From positions 34,251-98,250 of the forward strand of contig NZ_ANAD01000081.1 of assembly GCF_000341245.1 (NCBI RefSeq): DNA of 64,000 nt, read 5' to 3'. The notes beneath the pieces are model-generated. The model had not been told where the DNA came from. It did no database searches and worked only from the letters and a program-made list of their open reading frames with translations. The stretch is from Nocardiopsis halophila DSM 44494 (lineage in GTDB: Bacteria; Actinomycetota; Actinomycetes; Streptosporangiales; Streptosporangiaceae). Position numbers and translations under genes: made by a program. The first letter of the stretch is position 1. The number at the start of each line of letters is the position of its first letter. Below, piece by piece: positions 17,102-26,426 of the stretch.

Positions 17102-17914
17102 TCAGGGGAGCAGGGACTCCAACAGGTCGGCGATGCCGCCGGGCCCGTCGACCACCAGGTCCGCCTGCTCGGCCAGGGCGGTCTGCTCCGCGGAGCCGCT
17201 GCACACCGCGACGCCGGCGACGCCCCGGCCGCGCAGACTGCGCACGGCCGCGAACGCGGGCAGGTCGCCCAGGTCGTCCCCGGCGAACAGCAGCGCCCCG
17301 GGCCGCCTCTCCTCGACCAGGGCGGTCAGCGCCGCCCCCTTGTCCATGCCCGGGGGCCGCAGCTCGATCACCATGCGCCCCGGCTCCACCGCCAGCCCCG
17401 CGCGTTCGGCCAGCAGGCGCAGCGGTTCGCGCAGCGCCTCCAGGGCCGCGTCGGGCCGGGCCGCGCGGCGGGTGTGCACCGCGAGGGCCTTGCCCTTGTC
17501 CTCGACGTGCACCCCCTCGGCGAGCGGGCCCAGCTCCGCGAGCAGCGCCGGGACCCCGGCGCGCGCCTCGTCCAGGCCGCGCACCTCGCCGGGCGAGGTG
17601 AGCCGCCCGCCCTCCCAGCGCTCCAGGCCGTAGTGGCCGAGCACCACGGCGCCGGGCAGGGCGTCCAGGCCGCCGTACTCCACGGCGGTGGCCGCGGGCC
17701 GCCCGGTCACCACGGCGACGCCGCCCGCGCGCGGGGCCAGGGCGCGCAGCGCGGCGAGGGCGCGCGGATGCGGCCGCGCGTCGCGGGGGTCGGGCACGAT
17801 CGGGGCCAGGGTCCCGTCGAAGTCGAAGGCGAGCAGTGCCGCCGAGGGACGTTCGGCGATCGCGCTCAGCGCGGCCGCGCCGTCGGCGGTGCACGGGCCG
17901 GGGAACGGCCTCAC
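17102..17914 (-). CDS. otsB: Trehalose-6-phosphate phosphatase
   Basis: 270 residues. HAD-superfamily phosphatase completing trehalose synthesis (trehalose-6-P to trehalose). Motif I is LLAFDFDGTLAPIVPDP, with the nucleophile and acid/base Asp pair. Motif II is VAVVTGRPAA. The trehalose-phosphatase cap signatures include GHYGLERW and VHVEDKGKALAVHTR, and motif IV is LLFAGDDLGDLPAF. Start chosen as the GTG at 17914, which overlaps the DUF3263 stop as GTGA. The reading frame stays open further upstream, but that extension is antisense to mycosin-side DNA. otsA lies 2.3 kb away, also on the minus strand and separated by mycosin and GrpB genes, so the pathway is near-clustered rather than one operon. 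Confidence 0.9.
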   Translation of the reverse strand: MRPFPGPCTADGAAALSAIAERPSAALLAFDFDGTLAPIVPDPRDARPHPRALAALRALAPRAGGVAVVTGRPAATAVEYGGLDALPGAVVLGHYGLERWEGGRLTSPGEVRGLDEARAGVPALLAELGPLAEGVHVEDKGKALAVHTRRAARPDAALEALREPLRLLAERAGLAVEPGRMVIELRPPGMDKGAALTALVEERRPGALLFAGDDLGDLPAFAAVRSLRGRGVAGVAVCSGSAEQTALAEQADLVVDGPGGIADLLESLLP

Positions 17915-18207
17915 AGGTGGATGCCGAGGCGGCGGGCGGTGCGCTGGCGGCGCCGGTCGGCGCGCAGGCGGCGCACCCGCTTGACCGTCATGGGGTCGAA
18001 GGCGAGCGCCTCGGGGCGGTCCACCAGGCCGTTGAGCAGCTGGTAGTAGCGGGTGGGGGAGAAGCCGAACTCGTCGCGGATCGCCTGCTCCTTGGAGCCT
18101 TCGAGCTTCCACCACTGGCTCTCGAAGGCGAGGATGCGCCGGTCGCGCTCGGCGAGGCCCGGCGCGCCTTCGGTTGAGGGGTCGGGTTGTTCCCGGATTT
18201 CTGGCAT
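17911..18207 (-). CDS. DUF3263 small DNA-binding-like protein
   Basis: 98 residues from the ATG at 18207, with GAAGAGGAG upstream. The chain contains AERDRRILAFESQWWKLEG, KEQAIRDEFGFSPTRYYQLLN and a basic C-terminus (VKRVRRLRADRRRQRTARR), the DUF3263 pattern. The middle looks like a helix-turn-helix (EQAIRDEFGFSPTRYYQLL), and family members are thought to be small actinobacterial DNA-binding proteins. It is translationally coupled to otsB. Conserved next to otsA/otsB in Streptomyces, from memory. The regulatory role is inferred. Confidence 0.85.
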   Translation of the reverse strand: MPEIREQPDPSTEGAPGLAERDRRILAFESQWWKLEGSKEQAIRDEFGFSPTRYYQLLNGLVDRPEALAFDPMTVKRVRRLRADRRRQRTARRLGIHL

Positions 18208-18442
18208 TGCACGTCTCCTCTTCGGGATCGGCGCGAAACATCGTAGCGACTCGCCCCGGGGACGGCGCAGGGGACCGCGCAGGTTCGGCCCGTGGGGTAA
18301 GCAGCCCCTTACCGGGTGGCCGCCGCGTTCGCATACACGTGCGAAGCTGGCAGAATTGCCCGTGCACGCGGCCCTGACCAGCGCTTCGGCGGCACAGCGC
18401 CGCGCAGGCCTCACAACCGGAAACGTCACGGGGGGACACTCC

Positions 18443-19621
18443 ATGCGCACCAGCCACGCCGGCTCCGGACTGTGCGCGCTGCTGCTGGCCGCCGGCGCGG
18501 TGGCCGCGCCGTCCGCGCCGTCCGCGTGGGGCGACGCGCTCATCGACCAGTGGGGGCTGGAGGCCGTGGGCGCCCGCGACGCCTGGCCGGCGGTCCAGGA
18601 CGAGGACGGGGGCGGCCGGGGCGGCGGCGCCACGGTCGCCGTGGTCGGCACCGGCGTCGACGCCGACAACCCGAACCTGGGCGACGGGGTGACCGAGGGC
18701 ACCGACTTCTCCGGCGCCGACGGCGGGGCCGAGGGGGCGTCCACCGCGATCGCCGGTGTGGCCGCGGCGACCGGCTACGGCGTCGAGCACACCGCCCGGT
18801 TCCAGGGCGTGGCGCCCGACGCGCGGGTGCTCTCGGTGCGGGTGGCGCCCGAGGGCGGCGCGGCCGGGGACGGCGACGCCCTGGAGAGCGGCATCCGGTA
18901 CGCGGCCGACGAGGGCGCGCAGGTGGTCGCCGTCGCCGACGGTGTCGCCGGGGGCCAGGACCTGGAAGGCGTCGCCGAGGCGGTCGCCTATGCCGCGCAT
19001 GAGGGCACGCTGGTGCTGCTCCCGGCGGGCGACCCTGCGGCCGAGGCGGCTTCGGCCTCCGATGGCGCGCTCACCGTCGGCCCGGTGGGCCGCGACCTCT
19101 CCCCGTCCCAGGCCTCGCCGTCCCAGGACGCCGGGGCGATCGACGTGTACGCCCCGGGTGAGGACGTGGAGGCCCCCGCCCCCGGCGGCGGCTACGAGCA
19201 GGCCTCCGGCTCCGGTATCGCGGCCGGGTTCGCCGCGGGCACCGCCGCGCTGGTCCGCGCGGAGCACCCGCAGCTCCTGCCGGACCAGGCGGCCGAGGCG
19301 CTGACCGGCTCCGCGCAGGGCGGCGTGGTGAACGCGCCGGCCGCCCTGGAGCAGGCAGAGGGCGCCGCCGAGGACATCCCGCTGTACAACGAGGACCTGG
19401 TCGCCGAGGACGACGGACTCCCGGTCCCCGCCTGGACGCTGTGGGCGGCCGGGGGCGCGCTGGTGCTGGCGCTGCTGGTCGTCCTCGTGCTGGTGATGCG
19501 CCGCAACGCCAAGAACCCTTACGGGCTGCCCGAGCGCGAACCGGAGGACCGGCCCGGCCGCGAGGGTGCCGCCCGCCCGTCGGGCCGCCGCCGCAAGGGT
19601 TCCGGCCGTCGCCGTAAGTAG
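18443..19621 (+). CDS. Mycosin-like subtilase (MycP family) with degenerate catalytic residues
   Basis: 392 residues. N-terminal signal peptide (MRTSHAGSGLCALLLAAGAV), subtilase-like body, C-terminal membrane helix at about 333-355 (WTLWAAGGALVLALLVVLVL) and a basic tail: the MycP layout. The body aligns with mycosins at DQWGLEAVGARDAWP, VAPDARVLSVRV and AAGTAALVRAEHPQL. The catalytic residues are missing: DTG Asp is Gly69 (VAVVGTG), the HGT His is Ala99 (GASTAIAG), the oxyanion Asn is Asp197 (PAGDP) and the GTS Ser is Gly258 (SGSGIAAG). Expected to be membrane-anchored and outward-facing. In ESX systems MycP also stabilises the membrane complex, which could persist without activity. Divergent from DUF3263/otsB. 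A pseudo-protease is the best reading. Confidence 0.75.
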   Translation: MRTSHAGSGLCALLLAAGAVAAPSAPSAWGDALIDQWGLEAVGARDAWPAVQDEDGGGRGGGATVAVVGTGVDADNPNLGDGVTEGTDFSGADGGAEGASTAIAGVAAATGYGVEHTARFQGVAPDARVLSVRVAPEGGAAGDGDALESGIRYAADEGAQVVAVADGVAGGQDLEGVAEAVAYAAHEGTLVLLPAGDPAAEAASASDGALTVGPVGRDLSPSQASPSQDAGAIDVYAPGEDVEAPAPGGGYEQASGSGIAAGFAAGTAALVRAEHPQLLPDQAAEALTGSAQGGVVNAPAALEQAEGAAEDIPLYNEDLVAEDDGLPVPAWTLWAAGGALVLALLVVLVLVMRRNAKNPYGLPEREPEDRPGREGAARPSGRRRKGSGRRRK

Positions 19622-19695
19622 CGGGGCGGGTCGGCCCGGGTGTCCTGAAGAGAGGCCGGGTTGACGTGCGCGGCGCAGGTCATGAGACTCCCCCC

Positions 19696-20274
19696 ATGTC
19701 CCCCACCAGTGAATCCCCCGAACGGCTGCCTGTGCGCGGTGAGGCGCGGGGCAGCCACTTCGACCGTTCGGAAGAGCGCGTGGTCCTGACCGAGTACGAC
19801 CCCAAGTGGCCGTACCTGTTCCAGCGCGAGGCCGAGCGGGTCCGCGAGACCCTGGGCGATGCCGTCTTGGCCGTCGAGCACGTCGGTTCCACCGCCGTGC
19901 CCGGCCTGGCGGCCAAACCCTGTGTCGACGTGCTGCTGCTGGTAGGCGACCCCGCCGAGGAGGACGCCTACCGCCCCGCGCTGGAGAAGGCGGGCTACAC
20001 CCTGCACTTCGCCGAGCCGGACTTCCACGACCACCGGGTCTTCAAGGGCCCCGGCGTCACCATGAACCTGCACGTCTTCGCCGACGGCGCGGAACCGCGG
20101 CGCATGCTGGCCCTGCGCGACCGGCTCCGCGCCGACGCGGGGGACCGCGGCCTCTACGAGCGCACCAAGCGCGAGCTCGCCGAGCGGTTCCGGGACAGCG
20201 TCCAGGACTACTCCGAGGCCAAGACCGGGGTGATCGAGGAGATCCTCAGCCGAGCGCCCGGAGCTGGTCGCTGA
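19696..20274 (+). CDS. GrpB family (UPF0157) nucleotidyltransferase-fold protein
   Basis: 192 residues from the ATG at 19696. Signatures are VLTEYDPKWPYLFQREAERV, then AVEHVGSTAVPGLAAKPCVDVLLLV (the GSTAVPGLxAKPxxD block of the family, similar to nucleotidyltransferases), DFHDHRVFKGPG, MNLHVFADG, and YERTKRELAERF near the end. Cytosolic. Members are often called dephospho-CoA-kinase-like or GrpB proteins, and the substrate is unknown. The 3' end overlaps the 3' end of the convergent otsA by 29 bases. Confidence 0.85.
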   Translation: MSPTSESPERLPVRGEARGSHFDRSEERVVLTEYDPKWPYLFQREAERVRETLGDAVLAVEHVGSTAVPGLAAKPCVDVLLLVGDPAEEDAYRPALEKAGYTLHFAEPDFHDHRVFKGPGVTMNLHVFADGAEPRRMLALRDRLRADAGDRGLYERTKRELAERFRDSVQDYSEAKTGVIEEILSRAPGAGR

Positions 20275-21682
20275 ACCAGCGCGCGGGCGGCAGCGCGGAC
20301 GCCCGCTCCACCAGGCGGGAGCAGCGCGCGCTGCGCTCCTCGGCCGGCATCGTCAGGGCCCGGTGCATCGCCTCGGCCGTCTCGCTCACGTCGTAGGGGT
20401 TGACCGTCAGGGCGTCGTCGGCCAGCTCGTCGGCGGCGCCCGCCTCGGACGACAGCACCAGCGCGCAGCCGTCCCGGGACAGCACCGGCCCCTCCTTGGC
20501 CACCAGGTTCATCCCGTCGCGGATCGGGTTGACCACCAGGACGTCGGCCATGGAGAAGGCCGCCAGCGAGCGCGGGAAGTCGTCCTGAACCTCCAGCACC
20601 AGCGGCGTCCAGTCGGCGGTGCCGAACTCGTCGGCGATCTCCTTGGCCAGCATCCGGACCTGCTCGGTGTACTCGCGGTACTCGGGCACGTCGGTCCGGC
20701 TGGGGTAGGCGAACGCCAGGTGCGTCACCCGCCCGTGCCACTCCGGGCGGGTGCGCAGCAGCTCCCGGTAGGCCTCCAGGCCGCGCACGATGTTCTTGGA
20801 CAGCTCGGTGCGGTCGACCCGGACGATGAGGCGGCGGTCGCCGACCCGCTCGCGCAGCGCCTCGGCGCGCTCGGCCACGTCCGGCTCGGCCGCGCGGCGC
20901 TGCAGCCCTTCGGTGTCGGCGCCCAGGGCGTGCACGCCCACCGAGATGATCCGGCCGCCGTACTCGATGGTGCGCCGTCCCCGGTCGACCTCGGCCCGCA
21001 GGAACTCGGCGCAGCAGCGCAGGAAGGCGTCGGCCCAGCGCGGGCTGAGGAAGCCGAGGTGGTCGGCGCCCAGCATCCCCTCCAGCAGTTCGCGGCGAAC
21101 CCCGGTGGGCAGCATGCGGAAGTACTCGGGCGGCGCCCAGGGCGTGTGGGAGAAGTGCGCGATGCGCAGGTCGGGGCGGCGCCCCCGGAGCATCCGGGGC
21201 AGCAGGGCCAGGTGGTAGTCCTGCACGGCGACGCGCGCTCCGTCCGCCGCGCCGGTCAGCAGCGCCTCGGCGAAGGCCGCGTTGTAGGACCGGTAGTCCT
21301 CCCAGCGCTCCTGGAACCCGGCGTCGAAGGCGGGCTTCGACGGCGTCTCGTAGAGCATGTGCTGGACGAACCACAGGGTGGAGTTCGCGATGCCGGTGTA
21401 GGCGTTGTCGAAGACGTCCTGGGGGATGTCGATCATCTTGACCCGGAGGCCGCCCAGGTCGGTGGTGCGGTCGATACGGCCGTCGGGGGCCTGCGATGCG
21501 GCCGTGCGGTCGGCGCCGGAGAGAGCGGCGCACACCCACAGGGTGTCGCCCTGCTCGGCCGCGGCGCTCAGACCGGAGACCAGCCCTCCGCCCCCGCGCC
21601 GGTGCGAGAGCGCTCCGGCATCGTCGACCGAGTAGGACACCGGTCCTCTGTTGGACGCGACGAGGATCTGTGCCTTGTCCAC
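20246..21682 (-). CDS. otsA: Trehalose-6-phosphate synthase (GT20)
   Basis: About 478 residues from the GTG at 21682 (VDKAQILVASNRGPVSY), with GAGAGG eight bases upstream. A GTG at 21694 or a start at 21751 is also possible but lacks a better Shine-Dalgarno. The family blocks are present: LVASNRGPV, HRRGGGGLVSGL, DYHLALLPRMLR, HFSHTPWAPPEYFRMLP, a long YLAFSRPV-type segment here reading RVTHLAFAYPSRTDVPEY, LVVNPIRDGMNLVAKE, and the C-terminal ALPPARWFSDQLRAL. The enzyme transfers glucose from UDP- or GDP-glucose to glucose-6-P. otsB is at 17.1 kb. Its start faces the SAM-riboswitch leader across a 228-base gap. Confidence 0.92.
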   Translation of the reverse strand: MDKAQILVASNRGPVSYSVDDAGALSHRRGGGGLVSGLSAAAEQGDTLWVCAALSGADRTAASQAPDGRIDRTTDLGGLRVKMIDIPQDVFDNAYTGIANSTLWFVQHMLYETPSKPAFDAGFQERWEDYRSYNAAFAEALLTGAADGARVAVQDYHLALLPRMLRGRRPDLRIAHFSHTPWAPPEYFRMLPTGVRRELLEGMLGADHLGFLSPRWADAFLRCCAEFLRAEVDRGRRTIEYGGRIISVGVHALGADTEGLQRRAAEPDVAERAEALRERVGDRRLIVRVDRTELSKNIVRGLEAYRELLRTRPEWHGRVTHLAFAYPSRTDVPEYREYTEQVRMLAKEIADEFGTADWTPLVLEVQDDFPRSLAAFSMADVLVVNPIRDGMNLVAKEGPVLSRDGCALVLSSEAGAADELADDALTVNPYDVSETAEAMHRALTMPAEERSARCSRLVERASALPPARWFSDQLRALG

Positions 21683-21908
21683 CTGAACGTTCACCTCTCG
21701 GGAAAGCCGGTTCGGGGTGTTGTAGGTGTCGCCGTGCGCGCAGGAGCGCAAACCCGCTGCAGGCCTCGGGAGGCCGACAGGGGTGTGGCGTGCGCCATGA
21801 GTGTTATCCGGGTCACCATGGATGGAAAACCGGGCGGAAGGTCCGTTACAGTCATGAGCGGATTCCCAACCGAATCCGTCGACAACAGTGTGACCACAAC
21901 CGAATATC

Positions 21909-22050
21909 GCTCATCCAGAGGGGTGGAGGGACCGGCCCTGCGAAGCCCCGGCAACCATCCCGGCTCAATGCGCTCGTGAAAACCGCGAGGCGGCCGGGGC
22001 AGGTGCCAACTCCGGCCTGGGGCCAGATCGGTCGCCAGGAAAGATGAGAG
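21909..22050 (+). ncRNA. SAM-I (S-box) riboswitch leader of metM
   Basis: The conserved S-box core is readable: GCTCATCC at the 5' P1 arm, then AGAGGGGTGGAGGGACCGG, CCCTGCGAAGCCCCGGCAACC, an extended P3 region, and GGTGCCAACTCCGG, closed by GATGAGAG at 22043-22050 pairing with the 5' arm. The gene begins at 22064. The Shine-Dalgarno GAGAGGAG at 22047-22054 overlaps the closing arm, which suggests translational control: SAM-stabilised P1 would occlude ribosome entry. Such switches normally repress methionine/SAM genes. That supports reading the downstream threonine-synthase homologue as homocysteine-forming. The remaining intergenic bases 21683-21908 between the two divergent genes show no gene. 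Confidence 0.88.
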
Positions 22051-22063
22051 GAGATGCCTCGCG

Positions 22064-23335
22064 ATGGCGATCAGCGCCCCGGAAGCCGCGACCGCCGGCA
22101 CCGCCGCCCGCCCCTTCGGCCCCGCAGCCGCCCTGTCCTGCCGTGAGTGCGGCGAGCGCTACGAGCTCGGCCCCCGCTTCGCCTGTGAGTTCTGTTTCGG
22201 CCCCCTCGAGGTCGCCTACGACTTCGGCGAGGTCACCCGCGAGCGGATCGCGGCCGGCCCGAACAACGTCTGGCGCTACGCCCCCCTGCTGCCCGTCCCC
22301 GCGCGCGTGGCCGAGCTGCCCAACATGAACCCCGGCCTGACGCCGCTGGTGCGCGCCGACCGCCTCGCCTCCGAGCTGGGGATGGAGGCGCTGCACGTCA
22401 AGGACGACTCCGGCAACCCCACGCACTCCTTCAAGGACCGCGTGGTGGCCATGGCCGTCGAGGCCGCCCGCAACTTCGGCTTCACCACCCTGTCCTGCTC
22501 CTCCACCGGCAACCTGGCCGGGGCCGTGGGCGCGGCCGCCGCGCGCGCCGGCTTCGAGTCCTGCGTGTTCATCCCGGCCGGCCTGGAGGAGGGCAAGGTC
22601 GTCATGGCCGCGGTCTACGGCGGCCGCCTGGTGGCCCTCGACGGCACCTACGACGACGTGAACCGCTTCTGCTCGGAGCTGATCGGCGACCCGGCCGGCG
22701 AGGGCTGGGGCTTCGTCAACGTCAACCTGAGGCCCTACTACGCCGAGGGCTCCAAGACGCTGGCCTACGAGATCGCCGAGCAGCTGGGCTGGCGCCTGCC
22801 GGAGCAGATCGTGGTGCCCATCGCCTCGGGCTCCCAGCTCACCAAGATCGACAAGGGCTTCCGCGAGCTCATCGCGCTGGGCCTGGTGGAGGACCGCCCC
22901 TACAAGGTGTTCGGCGCCCAGGCCACCGGCTGCTCCCCGGTCGCCCGGGCCTACGAGGAGGGCCACGACGTCATCCAGCCGGTCAAGCCGGACACCATCG
23001 CCAAGTCGCTGGCGATCGGCAACCCGGCGGACGGCCCCTACGTGCTGGACGTGTGCCGGCGCACCGGCGGCGCGGTCGGCCACGTCGGCGACGCCGAGGT
23101 CGTCGAGGCGATCTCCCTGCTGGCGCGCACCGAGGGGGTCTTCGCCGAGACGGCCGGCGGCGTGACCACCGGTGTACTGCGCAAGCTGCTGGCCGAGGGC
23201 GCGGTCGACCCGGCCAAGGAGACGGTCGTGCTGAACACCGGCGACGGCCTGAAGACCCTGAACGCGGTGGACGCCGGCGTCACCGCCACCATCAAGCCCT
23301 CCCTGGGCGCGTTCCGCGAGGCCGGGCTGGCCTGA
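22064..23335 (+). CDS. metM: Threonine-synthase-family PLP enzyme, probable MetM (O-phosphohomoserine to homocysteine)
   Basis: 423 residues. Fold-type II PLP enzyme. The N-terminal zinc-knuckle-like motif is C26-x2-C29...C41-x2-C44 (threonine synthases of this class carry it). The PLP lysine is K124 in HSFKDRVV, the phosphate-binding block is SCSSTGNLAG at about 144-153, and a late TAGGVTTGV motif lies in the substrate half. By family it could be threonine synthase (thrC). A published route in Streptomyces uses this homologue, MetM, with sulfur carrier MetO to make homocysteine from O-phosphohomoserine. Evidence for MetM here is the SAM-I riboswitch, which thrC would not need, and the adjacent sulfur carrier with a C-terminal Gly-Gly. 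The choice between the two is an inference; a distinct thrC elsewhere would support it. Confidence 0.8.
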   Translation: MAISAPEAATAGTAARPFGPAAALSCRECGERYELGPRFACEFCFGPLEVAYDFGEVTRERIAAGPNNVWRYAPLLPVPARVAELPNMNPGLTPLVRADRLASELGMEALHVKDDSGNPTHSFKDRVVAMAVEAARNFGFTTLSCSSTGNLAGAVGAAAARAGFESCVFIPAGLEEGKVVMAAVYGGRLVALDGTYDDVNRFCSELIGDPAGEGWGFVNVNLRPYYAEGSKTLAYEIAEQLGWRLPEQIVVPIASGSQLTKIDKGFRELIALGLVEDRPYKVFGAQATGCSPVARAYEEGHDVIQPVKPDTIAKSLAIGNPADGPYVLDVCRRTGGAVGHVGDAEVVEAISLLARTEGVFAETAGGVTTGVLRKLLAEGAVDPAKETVVLNTGDGLKTLNAVDAGVTATIKPSLGAFREAGLA

Positions 23336-23397
23336 CCCGGCCGGACCCGCCGCCCCGAGAACCGCCGCACCACCGACACCCGAGGAGTACCCGCACC

Positions 23398-23673
23398 ATG
23401 AGCGTGAGCGTTCGCGTCCCCACCATCCTGCGCACCTACACCCAGGACGCCTCCCAGGTCACCGCCGAGGGCGCGACCCTGAAGGAGGTCCTGGCCGACC
23501 TGGACGCCAACCACCCGGGCATCCGCGCCCGCATCCTGGACGACGCCGGGAAGATCCGCCGCTTCGTCAACGTCTATGTGGGGGACGAGGACGTGCGCTT
23601 CGCGGAGGGCCTGGACACCGCCACCAAGGACGGCGTCGAGGTCTCCATCATCCCGGCGGTGGCCGGGGGCTGA
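23398..23673 (+). CDS. metO: MoaD/ThiS-type sulfur carrier protein, probable MetO
   Basis: 91 residues, ubiquitin-like beta-grasp fold. The core reads VRVPTILRTYTQDASQVTAEG, a LKEVLADLDANHPGIRARILDD helix and FVNVYVGDEDVRFAEGL. It ends IIPAVAGG, the C-terminal Gly-Gly that is thiocarboxylated, as in mycobacterial CysO. The start is the ATG at 23398 with CGAGGAG upstream. It follows the metM stop by 62 bases in the same direction and before the terminator, so it is in the riboswitch-controlled operon. It probably donates sulfur to MetM. CysO-like supply of a cysteine synthase is the alternative; no cysM or mec is visible here. Confidence 0.85.
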   Translation: MSVSVRVPTILRTYTQDASQVTAEGATLKEVLADLDANHPGIRARILDDAGKIRRFVNVYVGDEDVRFAEGLDTATKDGVEVSIIPAVAGG

Positions 23674-23692
23674 CCCGACCGGTCGACTGCGC

Positions 23693-23730
23693 ACGGGCCG
23701 CGTCCGGCACTGCCGGGCGCGGCCCGTTCA
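23693..23730 (+). terminator. Terminator hairpin after metM-metO
   Basis: A near-continuous GC-rich hairpin: ACGGGCCGCG at 23693-23702 pairs with CGCGGCCCGT at 23718-23727, with an inner CCGGC/GCCGG stem and a three-base loop. It lies 20 bases after the metO stop. The T-run is only TT-CATG, so it may rely on stem strength, typical of high-GC actinomycetes. Confidence 0.65.
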
Positions 23731-23780
23731 TGTGCTGTTTGACCTGCGGGTCATCAGGAGAGGAACCTTCTCCGGGGCCG

Positions 23781-23807
23781 TTTGCACTCGCCATGGGGGA
23801 GTGCTAA
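23781..23807 (+). promoter_or_regulatory. CIRCE operator 1 (HrcA site), one mismatch
   Basis: TTTGCACTC at 23781-23789, nine-base spacer, GAGTGCTAA at 23799-23807. CIRCE is TTAGCACTC-N9-GAGTGCTAA; the left arm has T for A at position 3. It lies upstream of the perfect copy and of groEL, and probably overlaps the promoter, so HrcA can block transcription. Confidence 0.85.
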
Positions 23808-23818
23808 AAAGGGGATCG

Positions 23819-25601
<1,783 letters not shown>

Positions 25602-25649
25602 TCCCCGTCCCGGCCTTCCGGGTACGCGGCGAACAGCCTGCGACGACGA

Positions 25650-25681
25650 GGGCGGTCCCCGGCCACCGGGGGCCGCCCTTT
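25650..25681 (+). terminator. Terminator of groEL
   Basis: GGGCGGTCCCCGG pairs with CCGGGGGCCGCCC around a short CCA loop, followed by TTT. It lies 48 bases after the groEL stop. One G-T mismatch is in the stem; otherwise it is a classical strong hairpin. Confidence 0.8.
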
Positions 25682-25819
25682 CGCATGTCCTGGAGGCACG
25701 GGGCGAATCGGCGGCCGATACCGGGGAACCGGGGCCCCGTGAACGGCGTCGGAGCGGACGGCGCCCCTCGCCGGCCCCCTCGGGCGCCGCCCCGCCGATC
25801 ACCGATTTGGAGTTCCCCC

Positions 25820-26413
25820 ATGCCCGTCCGATTCGCTCCGGCCGCCCAGCGGACCGTCGCCGCGCTGGCGCTCGCCGGTGCGGCCCTGACCGCCTCCGGG
25901 TGCGGCACGATCCTGGCCAATCTGGAGGAGGCGGCCGACCGGGCCGCTCGCGAGCAGGGGAGCGACACGGCCCCGCCGGAGTCCGCGGCCCCCGCAGAGG
26001 AGCCGGAGGAGGACGCGCCCGCGTCCTCGCCGCCGCCCGCCGAGGAGGAGGACGTCGCCGCCTTCGACATCTCCGTCGGCGACTGCCTCAACGACGAGAC
26101 CCTCGAGGGCGAGGTCTCCGAGGTCCCCAAGGTCGACTGCGCGCAGCCGCACGACTCGGAGGTCTACGCCGCCACCGTCTCCTCGGAGCCGGAGTGGCCC
26201 GGCGAGCAGGGCATCCTGGACGAGGCGCAGGAGTTCTGCCAGGAGGAGTTCGCATCCTTCATCGGCGTGCCCTTCGATCAGCAGACGGACTACGAGTTCA
26301 GCTTCTACACGCCCACCCGGGGCGCCTTCGAGGACCTGGACCGGGACATCTCCTGCGTCGTCTTCGAGCCGGGCGCGCAGACGACCGGAACCCTCAGGGG
26401 CGCCGGGGCCTGA
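25820..26413 (+). CDS. Septum-formation-family lipoprotein
   Basis: 197 residues from the ATG at 25820 (TTTGGAG upstream). Residues 1-30 form a signal peptide with a lipobox-like AALTASGCG, so the Cys at about 29 should be lipidated and the protein tethered outside the cell. A Pro/Glu/Ser-rich linker runs to about 85. The folded part has FDISVGDCLND, VDCAQPHDSEVYAATV, a Cys-bearing FCQEEFASFIGV helix and SCVVFEPGAQTTGTL, matching the septum-formation domain (DUF4190-linked in many actinomycetes) with paired cysteines. Function in division is only implied by the family name. Confidence 0.8.
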   Translation: MPVRFAPAAQRTVAALALAGAALTASGCGTILANLEEAADRAAREQGSDTAPPESAAPAEEPEEDAPASSPPPAEEEDVAAFDISVGDCLNDETLEGEVSEVPKVDCAQPHDSEVYAATVSSEPEWPGEQGILDEAQEFCQEEFASFIGVPFDQQTDYEFSFYTPTRGAFEDLDRDISCVVFEPGAQTTGTLRGAGA

Positions 26414-26426
26414 GTAGGCTTCCGGC

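Noticed and set aside
17102..19267. A continuous minus-strand frame extending otsB to about 720 codons
   Set aside because: Only the part from 17914 downstream is OtsB. The rest is antisense to the mycosin gene and contains no recognisable domain.
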